A stretch of 64,000 nt of DNA from Polytrichum commune. Taxonomy: Eukaryota > Streptophyta > Polytrichopsida > Polytrichales > Polytrichaceae. The notes under the pieces were generated by a model. The model did not search any database. It saw nothing but the letters and a program-made list of their open reading frames with translations, and was not told the origin of the DNA. How positions within the stretch are numbered: position 1 is the stretch's first letter; each line of letters begins with the position of its first letter. A program made the position numbers and the translations under genes. Below, one piece after another: positions 1-12,114 of the stretch. The DNA lies in NCBI GenBank assembly GCA_950295325.1, contig OX485808.1, positions 23,394,527 through 23,458,526 of the forward strand. Reading direction: 5' to 3'.

Positions 1-540
1 TAGGCTGCTACGGAGGAGGAACCACATGTTTCCGACACCGTTGTCCAGCCTAGGCAATCTTATCACCAGTCTACAGATTGACTGCGAGGAAAAACTTTGT
101 GTGCAAGTAGTAGATGTTCTTCGGTTAGTTTTTTCCCTTGTTCTCCATCATCTATGGATTACCTGATTTTACATCTTGCAATTTGTGTTGCATCATTAGC
201 AAGGAGACAGAGAGAGAGAGAGAGATTATTTATTGCATACAAGCTTACCTCATCCATCCAACCTAAAAGTCTTGAAACATAGATTGGAGCATGGAGGTTA
301 TTGTCTTTAGTTGTTTTTTTTTTATAATTGGAGTTCATCTTCAAAAACCAAGAATTAGTCCAGTCCAAGTCATTTGAGTTTTGAGACGAATCTTCATATT
401 TTATATATGGATAAAATTTTCTTCTTGAATGTTGTGTTGCATTAGGACATTTCTAGGGGAGAGAGAGGAAATTATCATTGTTTTTTTTCCTTTGTAGTAA
501 TCTAGCTTACATTACACGCAGTGCTTAAGAATAATCAATT

Positions 541-612
541 TGTGCTTGCAGCTCAATCGGATAGAGCGCCAAATTATGGATTTGGGGGCTCAAGCAAACC
601 TCTCATCCCAAC
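541..612 (+). repeat. tRNA-like segment, probable SINE or tRNA relic
   Basis: The segment has a D-arm-like block, GCTCAATCGGATAGAGC, which resembles an RNA polymerase III A box. A perfect five-base-pair anticodon-like stem follows (CCAAA / TTTGG around TTATGGA). The T-arm is poor, with no clean GGTTCRANTCC box, and the acceptor ends do not pair. I read it as a decayed tRNA-derived element and not a working tRNA gene. Confidence 0.35.
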
Positions 613-768
613 ATTATGAAAGTCTTGAAACACTATGTAGCCCCGAGGTTGCTACTTTATGGTTAATTTGGCATTGGAATTAGCTATAATGGTCCCAAAT
701 TAGTTTTATTGAGTCAATTGGGACAAATTGGCCACAAACCTATAGGGGGTCGCTTTGTTATGTTGAAT

Positions 769-769
<1 letters not shown>

Positions 770-817
<48 letters not shown>
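770..817. repeat. (CT)24 microsatellite
   Basis: Uninterrupted CT dinucleotide repeat of 48 bases. Confidence 0.95.
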
Positions 818-820
<3 letters not shown>

Positions 821-1420
821 AACGTAAATCTATGATGAAATATCAACACAATTGAACCTCCCTTGATTAAGTCATGGGTAAGTTATTGGAAGTGCATTGT
901 CGGTATTTTGATTCCTTCAACGAATTGGTGGTATATAGGTCCCCCCCCCCCCAATTGTACAAAACACTCTTTTTTAGTGCCCATATGTTGTTCCCTTTTT
1001 ATTTGTACCTTTGTCTACTAGCCTAGCATGTGTACAAACCATGGGAACCATGTCAAAGGCCAACAATGCTAGGTGGCAATATGGATAGATAAACGATTGA
1101 CAGACACATACATGAGACACTGCATGCTCAAATTCATATCGAGTAAAAAGGAAATTTTGCACCCTAAGTTCAATGTCTAAGAATCTATTCACCACATTCT
1201 AGGGTATGCCGAACAATTTGTACGGGTTGAAGAATGTTATGTGTTGGATATCGAGTGTACTTTAATACGTGCAATTAAGTTGCCCCACATTATTGACTTA
1301 TTGACATTCCACATTATTTTACTACCATAGTTCTGAGATGTAGTAATTATTATTATGTTGTGTTGCTATACGATTGACTAAACAAACCTATAAGAGTTTG
1401 TGATATGGTTTTGATCTAAG

Positions 1421-1555
1421 GTGATTTGCATTGGCAAAGAGGCAACCTATTGCATATGCAACCTCATTGCACATGCCAGTGTAGACCAATTAACAAACAT
1501 TGAAGACATAATCCAATCTCTTTTAAAGATATGCCTTTATGATGTAAGATATGAA
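1421..1555 (+). pseudogene. Armadillo-repeat-like gene fragment
   Basis: The frame reads KEATYCICNLIAHASVDQL, then ...IIQSLLKIC..DVRYEG. This follows the ARM / importin-alpha repeat pattern: KEA, aromatic, I-x-N, D-Q, I-x-x-L-L, D-[VI]-[RK]-x-E. Only about one repeat is present. An AG stands just before the first codon and could be an old splice acceptor. The similarity stops where a family-A MITE starts (about 1552), so the rest of the open frame is repeat sequence. It could be a truncated gene copy or exon capture; chance is not excluded. Confidence 0.35.
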
Positions 1556-1935
1556 GGTGTCGTTTCGTTATTTTCTTTAACCAAACCCTTATATATTAAT
1601 TTGTGTATGGTGATGCGAGGATTGAAGAACAAACAATATAAACACACATGTTCAGCAGATTTTGAACGAAGTCTTCAAACATTATCAACCAGCTCTTCAC
1701 TCAATAGTAAACACAACTAGGAAGACCTACGTATTCACATAAGGATTTAACTAACATGCACTTACAATAACCATAACTAAATAAAGAGAAGTTTGATTTT
1801 CAATCCGAGTTTTGTTCATGCTTCACCATAGATATGGCAATCCAACAACACAAGTTTTGTTGTGTAAATATAACCGGTAGAAGTTGGAGAACGTGAAAAA
1901 CAAACCGAATAACACCCATGCGTAGCCAAACCACC
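1552..1935 (+). mobile_element. Family-A MITE, divergent copy
   Basis: This copy aligns by eye with 54661-55035 along nearly its whole length: AAGGT start, GATTGAAGAACAAACA, CACTCAATAG, ACCGGTAGAAGTTGG, GAACATGAAAAAC-type blocks. The first half also matches the main family-A consensus. The right end is unclear. Confidence 0.6.
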
Positions 1936-2599
1936 TACCCTGATCAACACCCCGTCGGGAACCTACAAGGTGCCATAATTTTAACCAGGTCATGCTGGAT
2001 TCTAGGTGAGGCCGGAACCAATAACGCCACGACACATGTCCCTAGGTCGAGTGCTACGGCGAGGAGGAGTGAGCAATAAAGACAAATTCCAGACATTGAT
2101 AATACACGTTTGGACTAACCCTTGGCTTCAAAACATTCACAGTAATTTCAAATTTTAAGGAAAAAAAATTACCAAAAAAATCACAATCCTCTTGATTTAT
2201 GTCTTCCTACACATGAAAAAATTTACACCGCCTTATACTTCTCCAAATCGGATGCATAAACTCTTAAATGGTCAATTACGAGCGCCTCTACTCTACCTTA
2301 TGTTGTTGAATTCCACACCTAACCACTTGCCACTCAAATGTAGGTGTCCCGTTGATAAGAAAAGCAACCGAATAACTTAATAGCCGCATGTGACCTCCAA
2401 GGATTGAAGCATTTAGAAACTTGCCCTCTAAGTTAACGCACAGCTGGCACATGGATTATATATATATATATATTTATTTATTTATTTATACACACACATT
2501 GTAGGTAGCATATAAGTTCATAGTCATCTATCTGACTAGGTCATAATTTTGCCGGTGTTTTTTTGCGCCACTGCCGGAAGATGCCTTGGGCTATGGCGG
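1936..2599. other. Intergenic, no gene seen
   Basis: No coding signal. It includes an AT/TTTA low-complexity tract at about 2456-2490 followed by a short CA run. Confidence 0.6.
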
Positions 2600-3400
2600 C
2601 TGCTTCATCATCATCGTCATCGTGTTCAAAGCCGAAATTAGGCAAACGGGGGCAAGCAAGCAGGGTTAAAAGTTACACTTTAAAAAGGGCCACTTCACAT
2701 ATGAGACTGAGGGCCCGTCACCATTGCACTTCAAGCACTCTCATTGGTGGAAAACGCAGAGCCGGTCCATCGTCGTCGTGTTCAAAGCCGTAAGTTAGGC
2801 AAATGGGTGCAAGCAGGGTTGAAAGTTACGCTTTAATAAGGGCCACTTCCCACATGAGACTGAGGGCCCATTGACCATTGCACTTCAAGCACTCTCATTG
2901 GTGGAAAACACAGAGCCGGTCCATCGTCGTCGTGTTCAAAGCCGAAATTAGGCAAACGGGTGCAAGCAGGGTTGAAAGTTACGCTTTAATAAGGGCCACT
3001 TCACACATGAGACTGAGGGCCTGTGACCATTGCACTTCAAGCACTCTCATTGGTGGAAAACGCGGAGCCGGTCCATTGTCATCGTGTTCAAAGCCATAAT
3101 TAGGCAAACGGGTGCAAGCAGGGTTGAAAGTTACGCTTTCAATAAGGGCCACTTCCCACATGAGACTGAGGGCCCGTTGACCATTGCACTTCAAGCACTC
3201 TCATTGATGGAAAATGCAGAGCCGGTCCATCGTCATTGTGTTCAAAGCCGATATTAGGCAAACGGGGGCAGGCAATTGCAAGGTTAAAAGTTACGCTTTA
3301 AATAAAGGCCACTTCCCACATGAGACTGAGGGCCCGTGACCATTGCACTTCAAGCACTCTCATTGGTGGAAAACACGGAGCCGGTCCAAGTTCGCCGCTT
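2600..3400. repeat. Tandem array, 153-bp unit, about five copies
   Basis: The GGGCCACTTC block starts at 2687, 2840, 2993, 3146 and (as AGGCC) 3306, giving spacings of 153, 153, 153 and 160. Each unit joins about 90 bp of the left end of a Tourist-like MITE to about 60 bp of flank (GTGTTCAAAGCCG...GGCAAACGGG...). Because 153 is a multiple of three, open frames run through several units and mimic small proteins. I see no sign that they are coding. Confidence 0.9.
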
Positions 3401-4931
3401 CACACTGCGCTTGAGGGACCGACGGAGTAAGAGAATGCAAGATGGGTGAATAGTTTATATGGATTTCTACATGGCACCAAATGGATCGTGGTTCATGGTC
3501 ACTTAGACTATTTTCAAAAACCGTCTGTTGGAGGTAGGCCTAACACGAAACCGAGAGACCGTGGTACTCCAGTATCTCATAGTTGTTGATTTATTTTAGT
3601 TTCTCATGTGTGAGGACCCGCGTTGTCGGGTAGAGAGGGTTCCGCCTTGGGAAAGCGTTGGGCTTCTGGCTGCAACTAGATTTTATCAGACCCGTCGAAT
3701 CTTCTGATCTTCAATCGAATCTTCCGGTCTTCTAGTCTTCAATTTCTTCAATTTCTTCTAATCTTCAACCTCTTTCCCGTCAACCTATCCTGTTGTGGCT
3801 CTATATGGATAAAGGGTAAGGGTAGTGTGATAAGAAACCACGGCTTCGGACGGGTAAAACGGGACGTCAGAACACGAGCTGACGTCCGAAAGATTGGCTC
3901 CTAAACTTTCAAACCCACGGTGACCAGCAATCGCGCCTCACCAGTGGGAACGACAGAAAACAACCTTGTGGGTGATTAATCCCACTTCGTTGTCACACAG
4001 GAAACAAATTACAATGCAGAAATGAAATGCAACTAGCCTCCAAAACCGGCTTGGAATCACACACACAAGAAAAAGACAACGTGCCACAAGCAACCACACA
4101 TTCGAGTCTTGAAGCCTTCAATTCTTTAATCTGTCCGTCTTCTATGGTCAGTCGAAGTCTCAGCTCTTCTTTTAAGAACCAACAGACTTCCCTCCACTCA
4201 AACAAGCACAAATCTTGATTGCTAACTTCCAAAACAACAAGTGAGATCTCTCATGAATCACAAATCCCTCGTATTTTATTTCATATTCTTCTCAAAAACA
4301 ACTCACACCGTGAGCTTCGAATCCACTTCTCTCTCTCTCCACAACTTCTCTCCCTCAATAATCACATAACATCTTTCCTTCACCACCTCTCCCTATCCAT
4401 GCGAGAGACAAAGTTCTCTCTTATCCTCATCACATGGCTTCTAATCACCCATTGGTCCAAAGTAACTCAAGATAACTAAAAGACAAAAATAAACTATGAG
4501 TAAATAAAAAGGTAATCTATTTCTATCATTTGGTAAAGGTAACTAAAAGTAACTATGAGTAAATATAAAGGTAAGCAACTTCTATCCACTTCTATCCTTA
4601 GGTAATGATAACTAAAATAAACTATGAGTAAATAAAAAAAGTAATCTACTTCTATTCTTTATTATTTTTCTCCAAGACCAAGATTCACAATGCAATATTA
4701 AATACGTACACATCTATATAGTGTACGTATTTACATCACGACAGCGTGAATAGAGATTCATTGAAGTAGAATTTGGTTGAGGGCCGGGTTACATTTGACT
4801 TCACACTTCACTTGAGGGCATGTGACCACGCAACATGATTTTGGAGGTGTGTTGGGATGGCCTTTGGACGCTTTCTTTTGGGCTCGCACGATTTCATGGT
4901 CACGGCTCTTGGCTTGTGTGTGAAGTGGCCC
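3306..4931 (+). mobile_element. Tourist/PIF-Harbinger-like MITE, split by a solo LTR
   Basis: The left part (3306-3623) and right part (4748-4931) match the uninterrupted copy at 43397-43901 in order. The element ends GTGTGTGAAGTGGCCC followed by TAA. The left-end units of the array are preceded by TAA, which fits a 3-bp TAA target duplication. The middle is broken by a solo LTR at 3624-4743. Confidence 0.8.
3624..4743. mobile_element. Solo LTR of a retrotransposon
   Basis: The segment begins TGTCGGG and ends ATCACGACA, so it has the TG...CA ends and short TGTCG/CGACA inverted tips of an LTR. It is flanked on both sides by GCGT. Removing it restores the sequence of the other MITE copies (GACCCGC|TGAATAG region). 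It holds an internal degenerate tandem repeat at about 4455-4670 (AACTATGAGTAAATAAAAAG units). No internal retrotransposon region or second LTR is present, so it is a recombination remnant. Confidence 0.8.
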
Positions 4932-4934
4932 TAA

Positions 4935-6486
4935 GGTCAAGCTTAAAGCTTAACTCCAATAAGGTTATTTGTGCATGAATGGTTTATGAACAATAAGTGT
5001 TTGGAGAAATGAATATGGAACCAATAGCTTAACCATTGACTTCATGGAGTGTATTGTGGTTCATTAGATTATCTAAAAACCAAGCGATCTAGAACTCAAT
5101 CGTTATTGTACCTAAAACAAAAGTTGTTGCTAACGATTTTAAGATCACATCAACACGGTAGAAATGTTTAGTAAGCTCTATGATTTGTGAATGTTTGATT
5201 TAGAAGCATTAAACTTCAAGAAATTATGATAAATATATGCAATAAAATTACAGTCCAACTTTTCAAGATCACATCAAGAATAGATATGCACTTTGAAGTA
5301 AGAAAAAGGAATCCATACAAAATTGACAATTCACAATCAAAATGATTTGAAGTTACTACATTTGGTAATGTACCAAACAAAGGGAAAAGTGACTTCATTC
5401 TTGACTTCAACATCTCTTGGGAACAACCATTTTTCATATTGGAACAGGATCATCGCCATTGACCAGAACATTTCACTAGGAACACAATGATACCCATCGT
5501 GACCTTCATAGCACCTTCCTTTGGATGAATTTTCCCTTCAAGAGTCATTCATAAGCCCATGGCAAAGAAACGTGAGGTGTTAGATATTTGAGTCAAGTTT
5601 GATTCACTTCATAGGTATAAAGGTCACAGTTTCAAAGAAACACTCCTCTTAGGAAATTGGTAGTTGGGTGGTGAGTAAGAAAGGAATTTGCACATAAGCT
5701 TACACCTTGTTAAGATAGGCCCAAGGGATAACTAAGTTAACATGATACATGGAGGTTCCGCAAAATCATGTAAATCATCTATCGGAGTATCATCTTTAGA
5801 GGGTGAATTGGAACATGGTTAACAAGTTTTTTTCCCTTTGTCTTCTTGTATTTTTCTATTCCAAAACCATGTGGTAAACTTGTATGTATACACACAAGTT
5901 GGGTTTAGATGTTATTTTAAGTTATTGAATCATTTTGAGCCCATTGAATAGGGCTTTGTGTTCCCATGCAAATTTCATATTAGGAGTTGGTTAATTGGTT
6001 GCATGTTATGTTAGTTAAGGACCCTTAAGACTTTTGATCAACGATAGGGGACTCGTGTCTCCATCGAATAGGGCGTGTAATGTGGCACGAATACATTTCT
6101 AATGATATAAAACAAGCCTCCTACTTCAAAGAAATGAATACACACAAAACCCTCAAAGTTTAGTGCCTTAGTTTTGAAAGATTTGAAAGAAGAGCGTGGG
6201 AACGGATGGTAATAGTTCACAGAGGTGAGGGAAAACAAAGATAGAAACAATCCTCCCCGAGAGCACAAATCCCCTCTAATAAGGTTTAACGGATATGACA
6301 TACAATTGAATCAAAGACTCGTAGATATCATTGTGGTATGTATTTTGAGGTATTCATATTTGAATGATGAGAAATGATGTCTATAAAGGATAGTTTTCCA
6401 AAAGCTTATTATGTATGCATATATGCTTGAAGAGTTGAATTTGACGTGTATACACATGGTTTGTTTATTATTGTTTGAATGTACGA
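4935..6486. other. Intergenic, no gene seen
   Basis: No coding frame, structural RNA or clear repeat is recognised in this 1.5 kb. Confidence 0.55.
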
Positions 6487-6639
6487 TAACATTATTCAGA
6501 TTCATAATAGTGTTTTGTGGGACTAACAATATTATGTGGAATATTTTTGGATATTCGTCATGTCCATTCTACACGTGAGGAATATTACATGGCATGTTTT
6601 TAGTCCGACAAAACATTGTTATGGATCTGAATAATGTTA
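6487..6639. mobile_element. Small foldback MITE (family D)
   Basis: Long terminal inverted repeats of about 32 bp: TAACATTATTCAGATTCATA at the left and the complementary ATGGATCTGAATAATGTTA at the right. The flanking base pair is TA on both sides. Related copies lie at 11764-11878 and about 12115-12190. Confidence 0.75.
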
Positions 6640-7071
6640 TGACGTGATATGAATGCCTTCCAGATAGATAATCATTTCAAAATAACAATTTCCAAATAAA
6701 CCGTGTGTAAGTAGCAAACAAGAAGGTGATTTCTACCATATGTATTTTTGTGCCTACTTACCTTACCACCTCTAAAACTTAATATCTATCTATACACATG
6801 ATAGACCCCCCCTCTCCCCCTTCCTTGCTCACTCTACCTAGTACATAAGGTGGCCGACCCATTCCCGCCTACCACCCCAATATTTCGTAGGTTAGGCCAA
6901 CCTACTTCCACGTAACATTATCTCTAATCAATGCTTATGTGTCATGGTCAAATTATGTCACAATGTGGTGGATGAAGCATCTCGTGCAGAGGTTCCGTGT
7001 GAAGTGCTCTACGTGATGTTGAATGTTCAATCATAATCGTTTAGGGATACATCTTTAGAGTGCACTAAGTA

Positions 7072-7206
7072 TGTTTTTTTTGGAATACAGGAGGCGCTTG
7101 ACCATCCAGCTAGGTTTCCGTCAAGTAGAGAGACGACTTCACGACCGGGAATCAAACCGCCAACTACACTCTGTTCAGTTTGGGTACCTCTTCACCATCA
7201 TCTAGT
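7072..7206 (-). mobile_element. tRNA-derived SINE
   Basis: On the minus strand a polymerase III A-box-like block (GATGGTGAAGAGGTA, about 7205-7186) is followed at typical spacing by a strong B box, GGTTTGATTCCCGG (7158-7145). A 60-bp body and a short A-rich tail (TTCCAAAAAAAA) close the element. TAAGT lies at or next to both borders and may be the target duplication. Length and layout match plant tRNA-derived SINEs. Confidence 0.55.
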
Positions 7207-7297
7207 AAGTTAGTTTAGGGTCATCTTGGACCAGGAGTGCATTGTGTGTGGTGATTCCGATGTTGTCGTCGTGATGAGTGGAGTGGAGTGAGGGGCT

Positions 7298-7450
7298 GAT
7301 CGCACCGGCCATTTCTGACACCATCCGTTGGCATCTCCAATTGTAATAGTGTGAAAAGTGGTGGGCCAACATCTATTCTTGAACATAATCCCCAACAATT
7401 TCACAATTGAAAGCATATGGAAAGTTTGGTGTGATCAGGGCACAAGTGAG
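7298..7450. repeat. Dispersed repeat, partner at 59328-59480
   Basis: The two segments share about 150 bp in the same orientation, including GAAAAGTGGTGGG, CCCCAACAATTTCA and TTTGGTGTGATC. No protein signal is seen. Confidence 0.75.
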
Positions 7451-9161
7451 AGTGGCAAACGTTGGAGGTTGGGGTGTGTGGTTCGGGTGGGGGGTTGGTT
7501 ATTGGAGTAAGGCTCTCCCCACTTGACTTTAGCTAAGCCTAAAAATTAGGTTTAAAAACACGGCCTTCACACCATCGACATTATCTAGTGCCGAGCTTAG
7601 TTGGCAAATGATGTGGCACGGTTTAAAAGTGGAGGTTTTAAGCCTCAAGCACTAACCATCCCATCGGTACCCAGACATGAGGCAAGAATGTAGGACCTTT
7701 AAAAGTGTCGCCTCCCACCCTTGTGATTGGTTGTTTCTTAGTCTTAACTATGAGGGCACGAGGAGCTTCATCAACAAAAAATGATGGTAAGATAGATGAG
7801 TAATAAGGAATTTGGGGATGGGACAAAAACTATCCAACATGTCATTGCTTGGTAGATAAAACCATGAACATGTGTGAAAGCTACTTAACTAAAACCTACT
7901 CAAAAATCTCCGGAGCAAGTTCTTGTAGGTGCATTGGGATAGCTAGATGCCTCCCTTATAACCGAGGAAGCTTTATCCAGTTTTTAGGAAAGACTTTGGT
8001 TATTTGGTAAAGTCAGGTGGAGAGGGGCCATAATCAAGATATGGTTAATAGGGTGAATGGAGGGGGTTTAGGGTTTAGGGCATTTGTTGGATGTGTGTTG
8101 TCCCAAAGAAGAGAGTATGCTTGAGTGGTTTGTTTGAGTGTGTGGCAAAGTTGTTGGTGGCAAGCGGATCGGTGAAGGTGAAAAGAAAGGTTGCTAGTTG
8201 TGTGGTTGTGGTGTAGTGATTGGAGGTGGAGTGTAGTGGAAAAAGAACGAGAGTACTTGAATGTGGAGGTAGGGAAACACGAGGACATCAAAAGATCAAG
8301 CTGAAAAGATTCGGGTTGTTGTTGTTGTTGTTGCTAGGGAGGGAGGTTGTATAGGACATGAGGGGAAGAGTGAATGCAAAAGGTGCCCAGGAGTTTGGTC
8401 CCAAAAAAGGATTTTCTCTAATATTTTGTGTTCAAAACTCAAATGAAAATGAGGTTCGGCTCAAAGGTACTAGAAACCGGAACCACTAAACTATTGACAC
8501 GTTAGGGTGCGGACTTGTCATGATGTAGTCCTCTAGTACTTGTGATGTTGCCGTGACCTCCACTATGTACTTCCGGAGTCACATCGGCATGGTTGAGTAC
8601 TCTGAGCACGACTCCATTGGCTCGGACCCATGGTCCAAAACCATGTGGCACCTTATGTGCCATGTGTGGGTACGCCCTTGTACTAGGGGACTTGGGATAT
8701 TAAGAATCTATTTTTTTGGTTATTACAAGGGCAACAACCTTTTGAGTCCATTCCTCCCCTAATGTGTTGTTGGGCATGAGCTCTTTTTGTGCATTGGGAC
8801 ATATGTAATGCTTGAACATGTTTTGATCTCGAATCACATTTCTTTAAGCCCAAAAAAAAAGGTGCAAGAAAGCAGTGCCTCGAAAGAGGGTGACCCCGCC
8901 CACCCTCCCGGGTATCTCTATTTCTATGTGTGACAAGCTTAGGTTGTATGTAACAAGTCTTTGTGAAGAAGAAACTTGGGCAATTCAGTTTTGCATTTTT
9001 TTTTTCAAATGACAATTATTGTTTAAATTCATTTTGGTGAGGAAATTCCTTTGTTCTCAAACGCTCGACTAACTAACTGCTCCCACGAAATAGAAGCTCA
9101 AAATTCACCAAGTGACTTATGACATTGCAACACCGTCCCCTCCTATGGCTATATATGGATT

Positions 9162-9629
9162 CATGGTGTCTACGTAAACTCATCCATTCGCAAGGTGAAA
9201 CACACAACAAACTATTGTATAGTTTGGAAACAACATTTCAAAGATCATTTGGTTCCATAATGGTATTAGAGATCCCAAACTAGTCTAATGGACTCCAATT
9301 AGGAAAAAATAGCTTTCAATAATCTTGTAGGGAGACTAGTTTTTACTAGAGCCCCTTCACAACGAACACCATGCTTGGGATTTGTGGCGTCTATGTAAAA
9401 TCATCCATCGTGCATGAAGGGGCGTTAGCATCAAAAGAAGAAGAAGAAGAAGAAGTCCCCTACAAAATTAAGGGCCGCTCTTTCCGATTCGACTCCGGTA
9501 GACTAATTCAGGGACCTTGACTCTATTTATAGATATCATATCATCCAAAAAACATAAATTTTTTACATGTTATTATTTAAATCATAGCGATTTCACCTTT
9601 GTAATGGATGAGTTTACGTAGACACCATG
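9162..9629. mobile_element. Foldback element with 39-bp inverted ends
   Basis: 9162-9200 (CATGGTGTCTACGTAAACTC...) and 9591-9629 are near-perfect inverted copies. A third, weaker copy of the arm lies at about 9384-9412. A (GAA)n tract sits at 9435-9455. It looks like a non-autonomous DNA element of about 468 bp. Confidence 0.65.
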
Positions 9630-10092
9630 ACTCCCTAGCCCGAACCCCAAGCCCTCTCCTATGAGGAGACAAAGAATTCTCACCCATCCAACATAGAAAC
9701 TTGACTCCCTGCAGGGTTGTTGCAAGTTCATCCCAAATGCCCTCAAGTACGTTGATTTGGGGTCATTCCAACTAATTGTGGTGTTCAATCGAACGAATAA
9801 AATAAACATTTGGGTTGCATGCTATTTCAAGGATTTATGTTGAATGACTAAGAGGTATGTTTGTATACGATAATACCCACTCTCCCTCCTACAAGGTCTC
9901 CTCCCACTACCAGTGGGGCCTGGGCTCCAGGTGGCCTATTAGTGTGACCTTTTGATTAGAGTGACTTATTATGTTGACATGTGGTTTCAAGTTACTGAGA
10001 TAAAGTTAATTTCAATTCATGACATGTGAAATTGTTTGAGTTTGTCTTTGTACTTATTTACTATAGTAATTTGGTTATTATACACTAAATAT
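9630..10092. other. Intergenic, no gene seen
   Basis: Nothing recognised. Confidence 0.5.
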
Positions 10093-10407
10093 TATATTTA
10101 GTGTCATATAGTAATTCATGTATAGTATTGTGGTAAGTTTTCTAATGACACTTCTTATGGATCAATTTACGATACAATCATGAACGACTAAAATTTGGAT
10201 GAAATCCATGCCAATCATAGAAACAAAGTTTTGTACGTTTTGTATCCTAAGATTTATATAATGAACTATTGCCTTGGATGATTGAAATTTGGATGAAACT
10301 TACTAAGTGACAATAATTGCAATATTGTAAATCTATAACCCCCAAGAATTTTTTACAAAGAGTGAAAAATAAAGTGAGGTTTAAATTTAGTGTTGGTGAT
10401 TAAATAT

Positions 10408-10446
<39 letters not shown>
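10093..10446. repeat. Dispersed repeat family E with (AT)n end
   Basis: Blocks such as TTTAGTGTCATATAGTA, GACACTTCTTATGGAT, GATTGAAATTTGGATGAAA and TTTAGTGTTGGTGA recur in the same order at 20371-20670, and in reverse at 54441-54560. A 37-bp (AT)n tract ends it (10410-10446). Confidence 0.65.
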
Positions 10447-10449
<3 letters not shown>

Positions 10450-11763
10450 GTGTAGTAACTTTGGTCCAATATTCACAGTTACTATCATAGTAAAATTAAA
10501 GTACAATAGATATTTACGGGCTTTCAGAGAAATTTACGTTTGTCACACTAATGACCCTACTTGGTGTAGACATTAATAAATATTCGATGATAAATAATAA
10601 TAAATTACCACACTATTTTACAATAATTGTATCATCTCAGTTGCGACAAAAGAACGACTTTGTCACACTTTTTTATCTGAGAAGGCACGGCCTCTATCAC
10701 ATGGATGAATGGATGAATGAAACCATTGTTCGCCACATGGATGGATGAGAAAGAAAAGGGATGCAATACCGACAGTGTATGACCTGGCATGCGGCCCTGG
10801 CTGTCAGTATTTTAATAGCCATGACCCGGACGTATATTGGTAAATTGTCATCCATAAATCTATCACATATAACTAATAATAGATATGGATGAATGATAAA
10901 TGGGCTACATGATATACTCTCTCTATATATATATAATGTGATACTTTTTGGGGAGCTACATCGACTTTTTTTGGTTAGTTTTATTACTATTTAAAAAAAT
11001 TATTGATAGTCAAATAGGGTGTGGAATGGAACGTGTTTTGTGGGATTCTTGGTACGTACTCAACAATTTCGCCCAAATAAACGTGCCTTCCCGATGACCA
11101 TGAAGATAATGGCTTCCAAGAGTTTCCAAGAAATTGATTGAGCAAGAGATAGAGCAATGGCGCGGTAGAGCCCGGTCATACCCGAAGCTTCCATGGAAGG
11201 TGTCCAAATGATGTACTTAAAATTCTTAACTATCTTGTGGGGTTTATTGTATACTACATTGTTCAACGGATCAGTCAAACATTATTAAGCAGCGTGTGTT
11301 TCATCCATGTGGGTCCCCAACATAAACCCATGGATGCCACAACTACTGTAGTACAGATCAGTCCGCACTGCACTGCACTGCGTCACCTGTGGTTTTATGC
11401 TCAGGGCCCACATGAACGAACGTACATTACTCAAATATGGTTATGAGAGGTACATTTGTATACAATAATTTCCTCTCTCTCTCTCCCTTGAGGAGAGTGG
11501 TCTCTTATTATAATGAACCCTTCATGCATGTGAAAGTTAGTAGCTAGCCAGAGAGAGTGGTCAAAAATTCATATTCAAACTTTCAATTCGGTGCACGTGG
11601 GGATCCCAAGGCAATTATATGGGCGCACATTTATGGGCCCATGGAGTCCGCCAACGTGACTCAACTATGCTATGTAGATTTCGTAGTTTCAATAACAAAG
11701 GAATCAAAATTGATGATTAAATATCTTAAGGACTTTAAACATAACAGTGTTCAACCTCGTTGC
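10447..11763. other. Intergenic, no gene seen
   Basis: No coding signal or clear repeat is recognised. Confidence 0.5.
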
Positions 11764-11878
11764 ATAATGTTATTCAGATTCATAACAGTGTTATGTAGGA
11801 TTGTCAATATTCCATAGACTATTCCCCACATCCAGTGTGAATCCCCCACAGTATTGTTATGGATCTGAATAATGTTGT
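11764..11878. mobile_element. Family-D foldback MITE, second copy
   Basis: The inverted ends (ATTCAGATTCATAACAGTGTT left; ATTGTTATGGATCTGAATAA right) match those of 6487-6639. The centre is shorter. Confidence 0.7.
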
Positions 11879-12114
11879 GTGTGTTGTTGCCTTTTTTTAA
11901 AAGGGGATCGCACAATGAGGTTGTCAACCCCAACTCATGTTGACCATGATATTAGGTCACAACTAGTGGCATGGCCTAACATCCAGTAGATGTGTTGGCA
12001 AATGTGAGGCCAATCAATAATCCCCGTCGGTTAAATGAAATACATGCTATTCATCTCCGACAAGGGAAGCCCCTCCATGTTCAAGTTTTGTTTGTTATGT
12101 ATATTTGTCATGTT

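Larger units (their letters stand above)
1..1420. other. Intergenic, no gene seen
   Basis: AT-rich DNA with no reading frame that looks coding. It holds a short GA run (about 207-224), a tRNA-like SINE relic (541-612), a (CT)n tract (770-817) and a run of 12 C (941-952). Confidence 0.6.
6640..9161. other. Intergenic, no gene seen
   Basis: No gene is recognised. The block holds a SINE (7072-7206), one member of a dispersed repeat pair (7298-7450), a short (TTG)n tract near 8318 and two telomere-type TTTAGGG units near 8066. Confidence 0.55.

Noticed and set aside
541-612. A functional tRNA gene
   Set aside because: The T-arm and acceptor stem do not form, so only a tRNA-like relic is reported.
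2563-3257. Several small overlapping open frames with repeated peptide units
   Set aside because: The 153-bp tandem unit is a multiple of three, so any open frame in one unit is carried through the next. The sequence is MITE end plus flank.
2600-3400. CRISPR array
   Set aside because: Units are 153 bp of continuous repeat without unique spacers, in a eukaryotic genome.
8060-8082. Telomere-type TTTAGGG units
   Set aside because: Only two units; too short for a telomere or an interstitial array.
8034-8291. An 85-codon minus-strand frame
   Set aside because: Low-complexity H/T/S-rich peptide with no family and no gene context.
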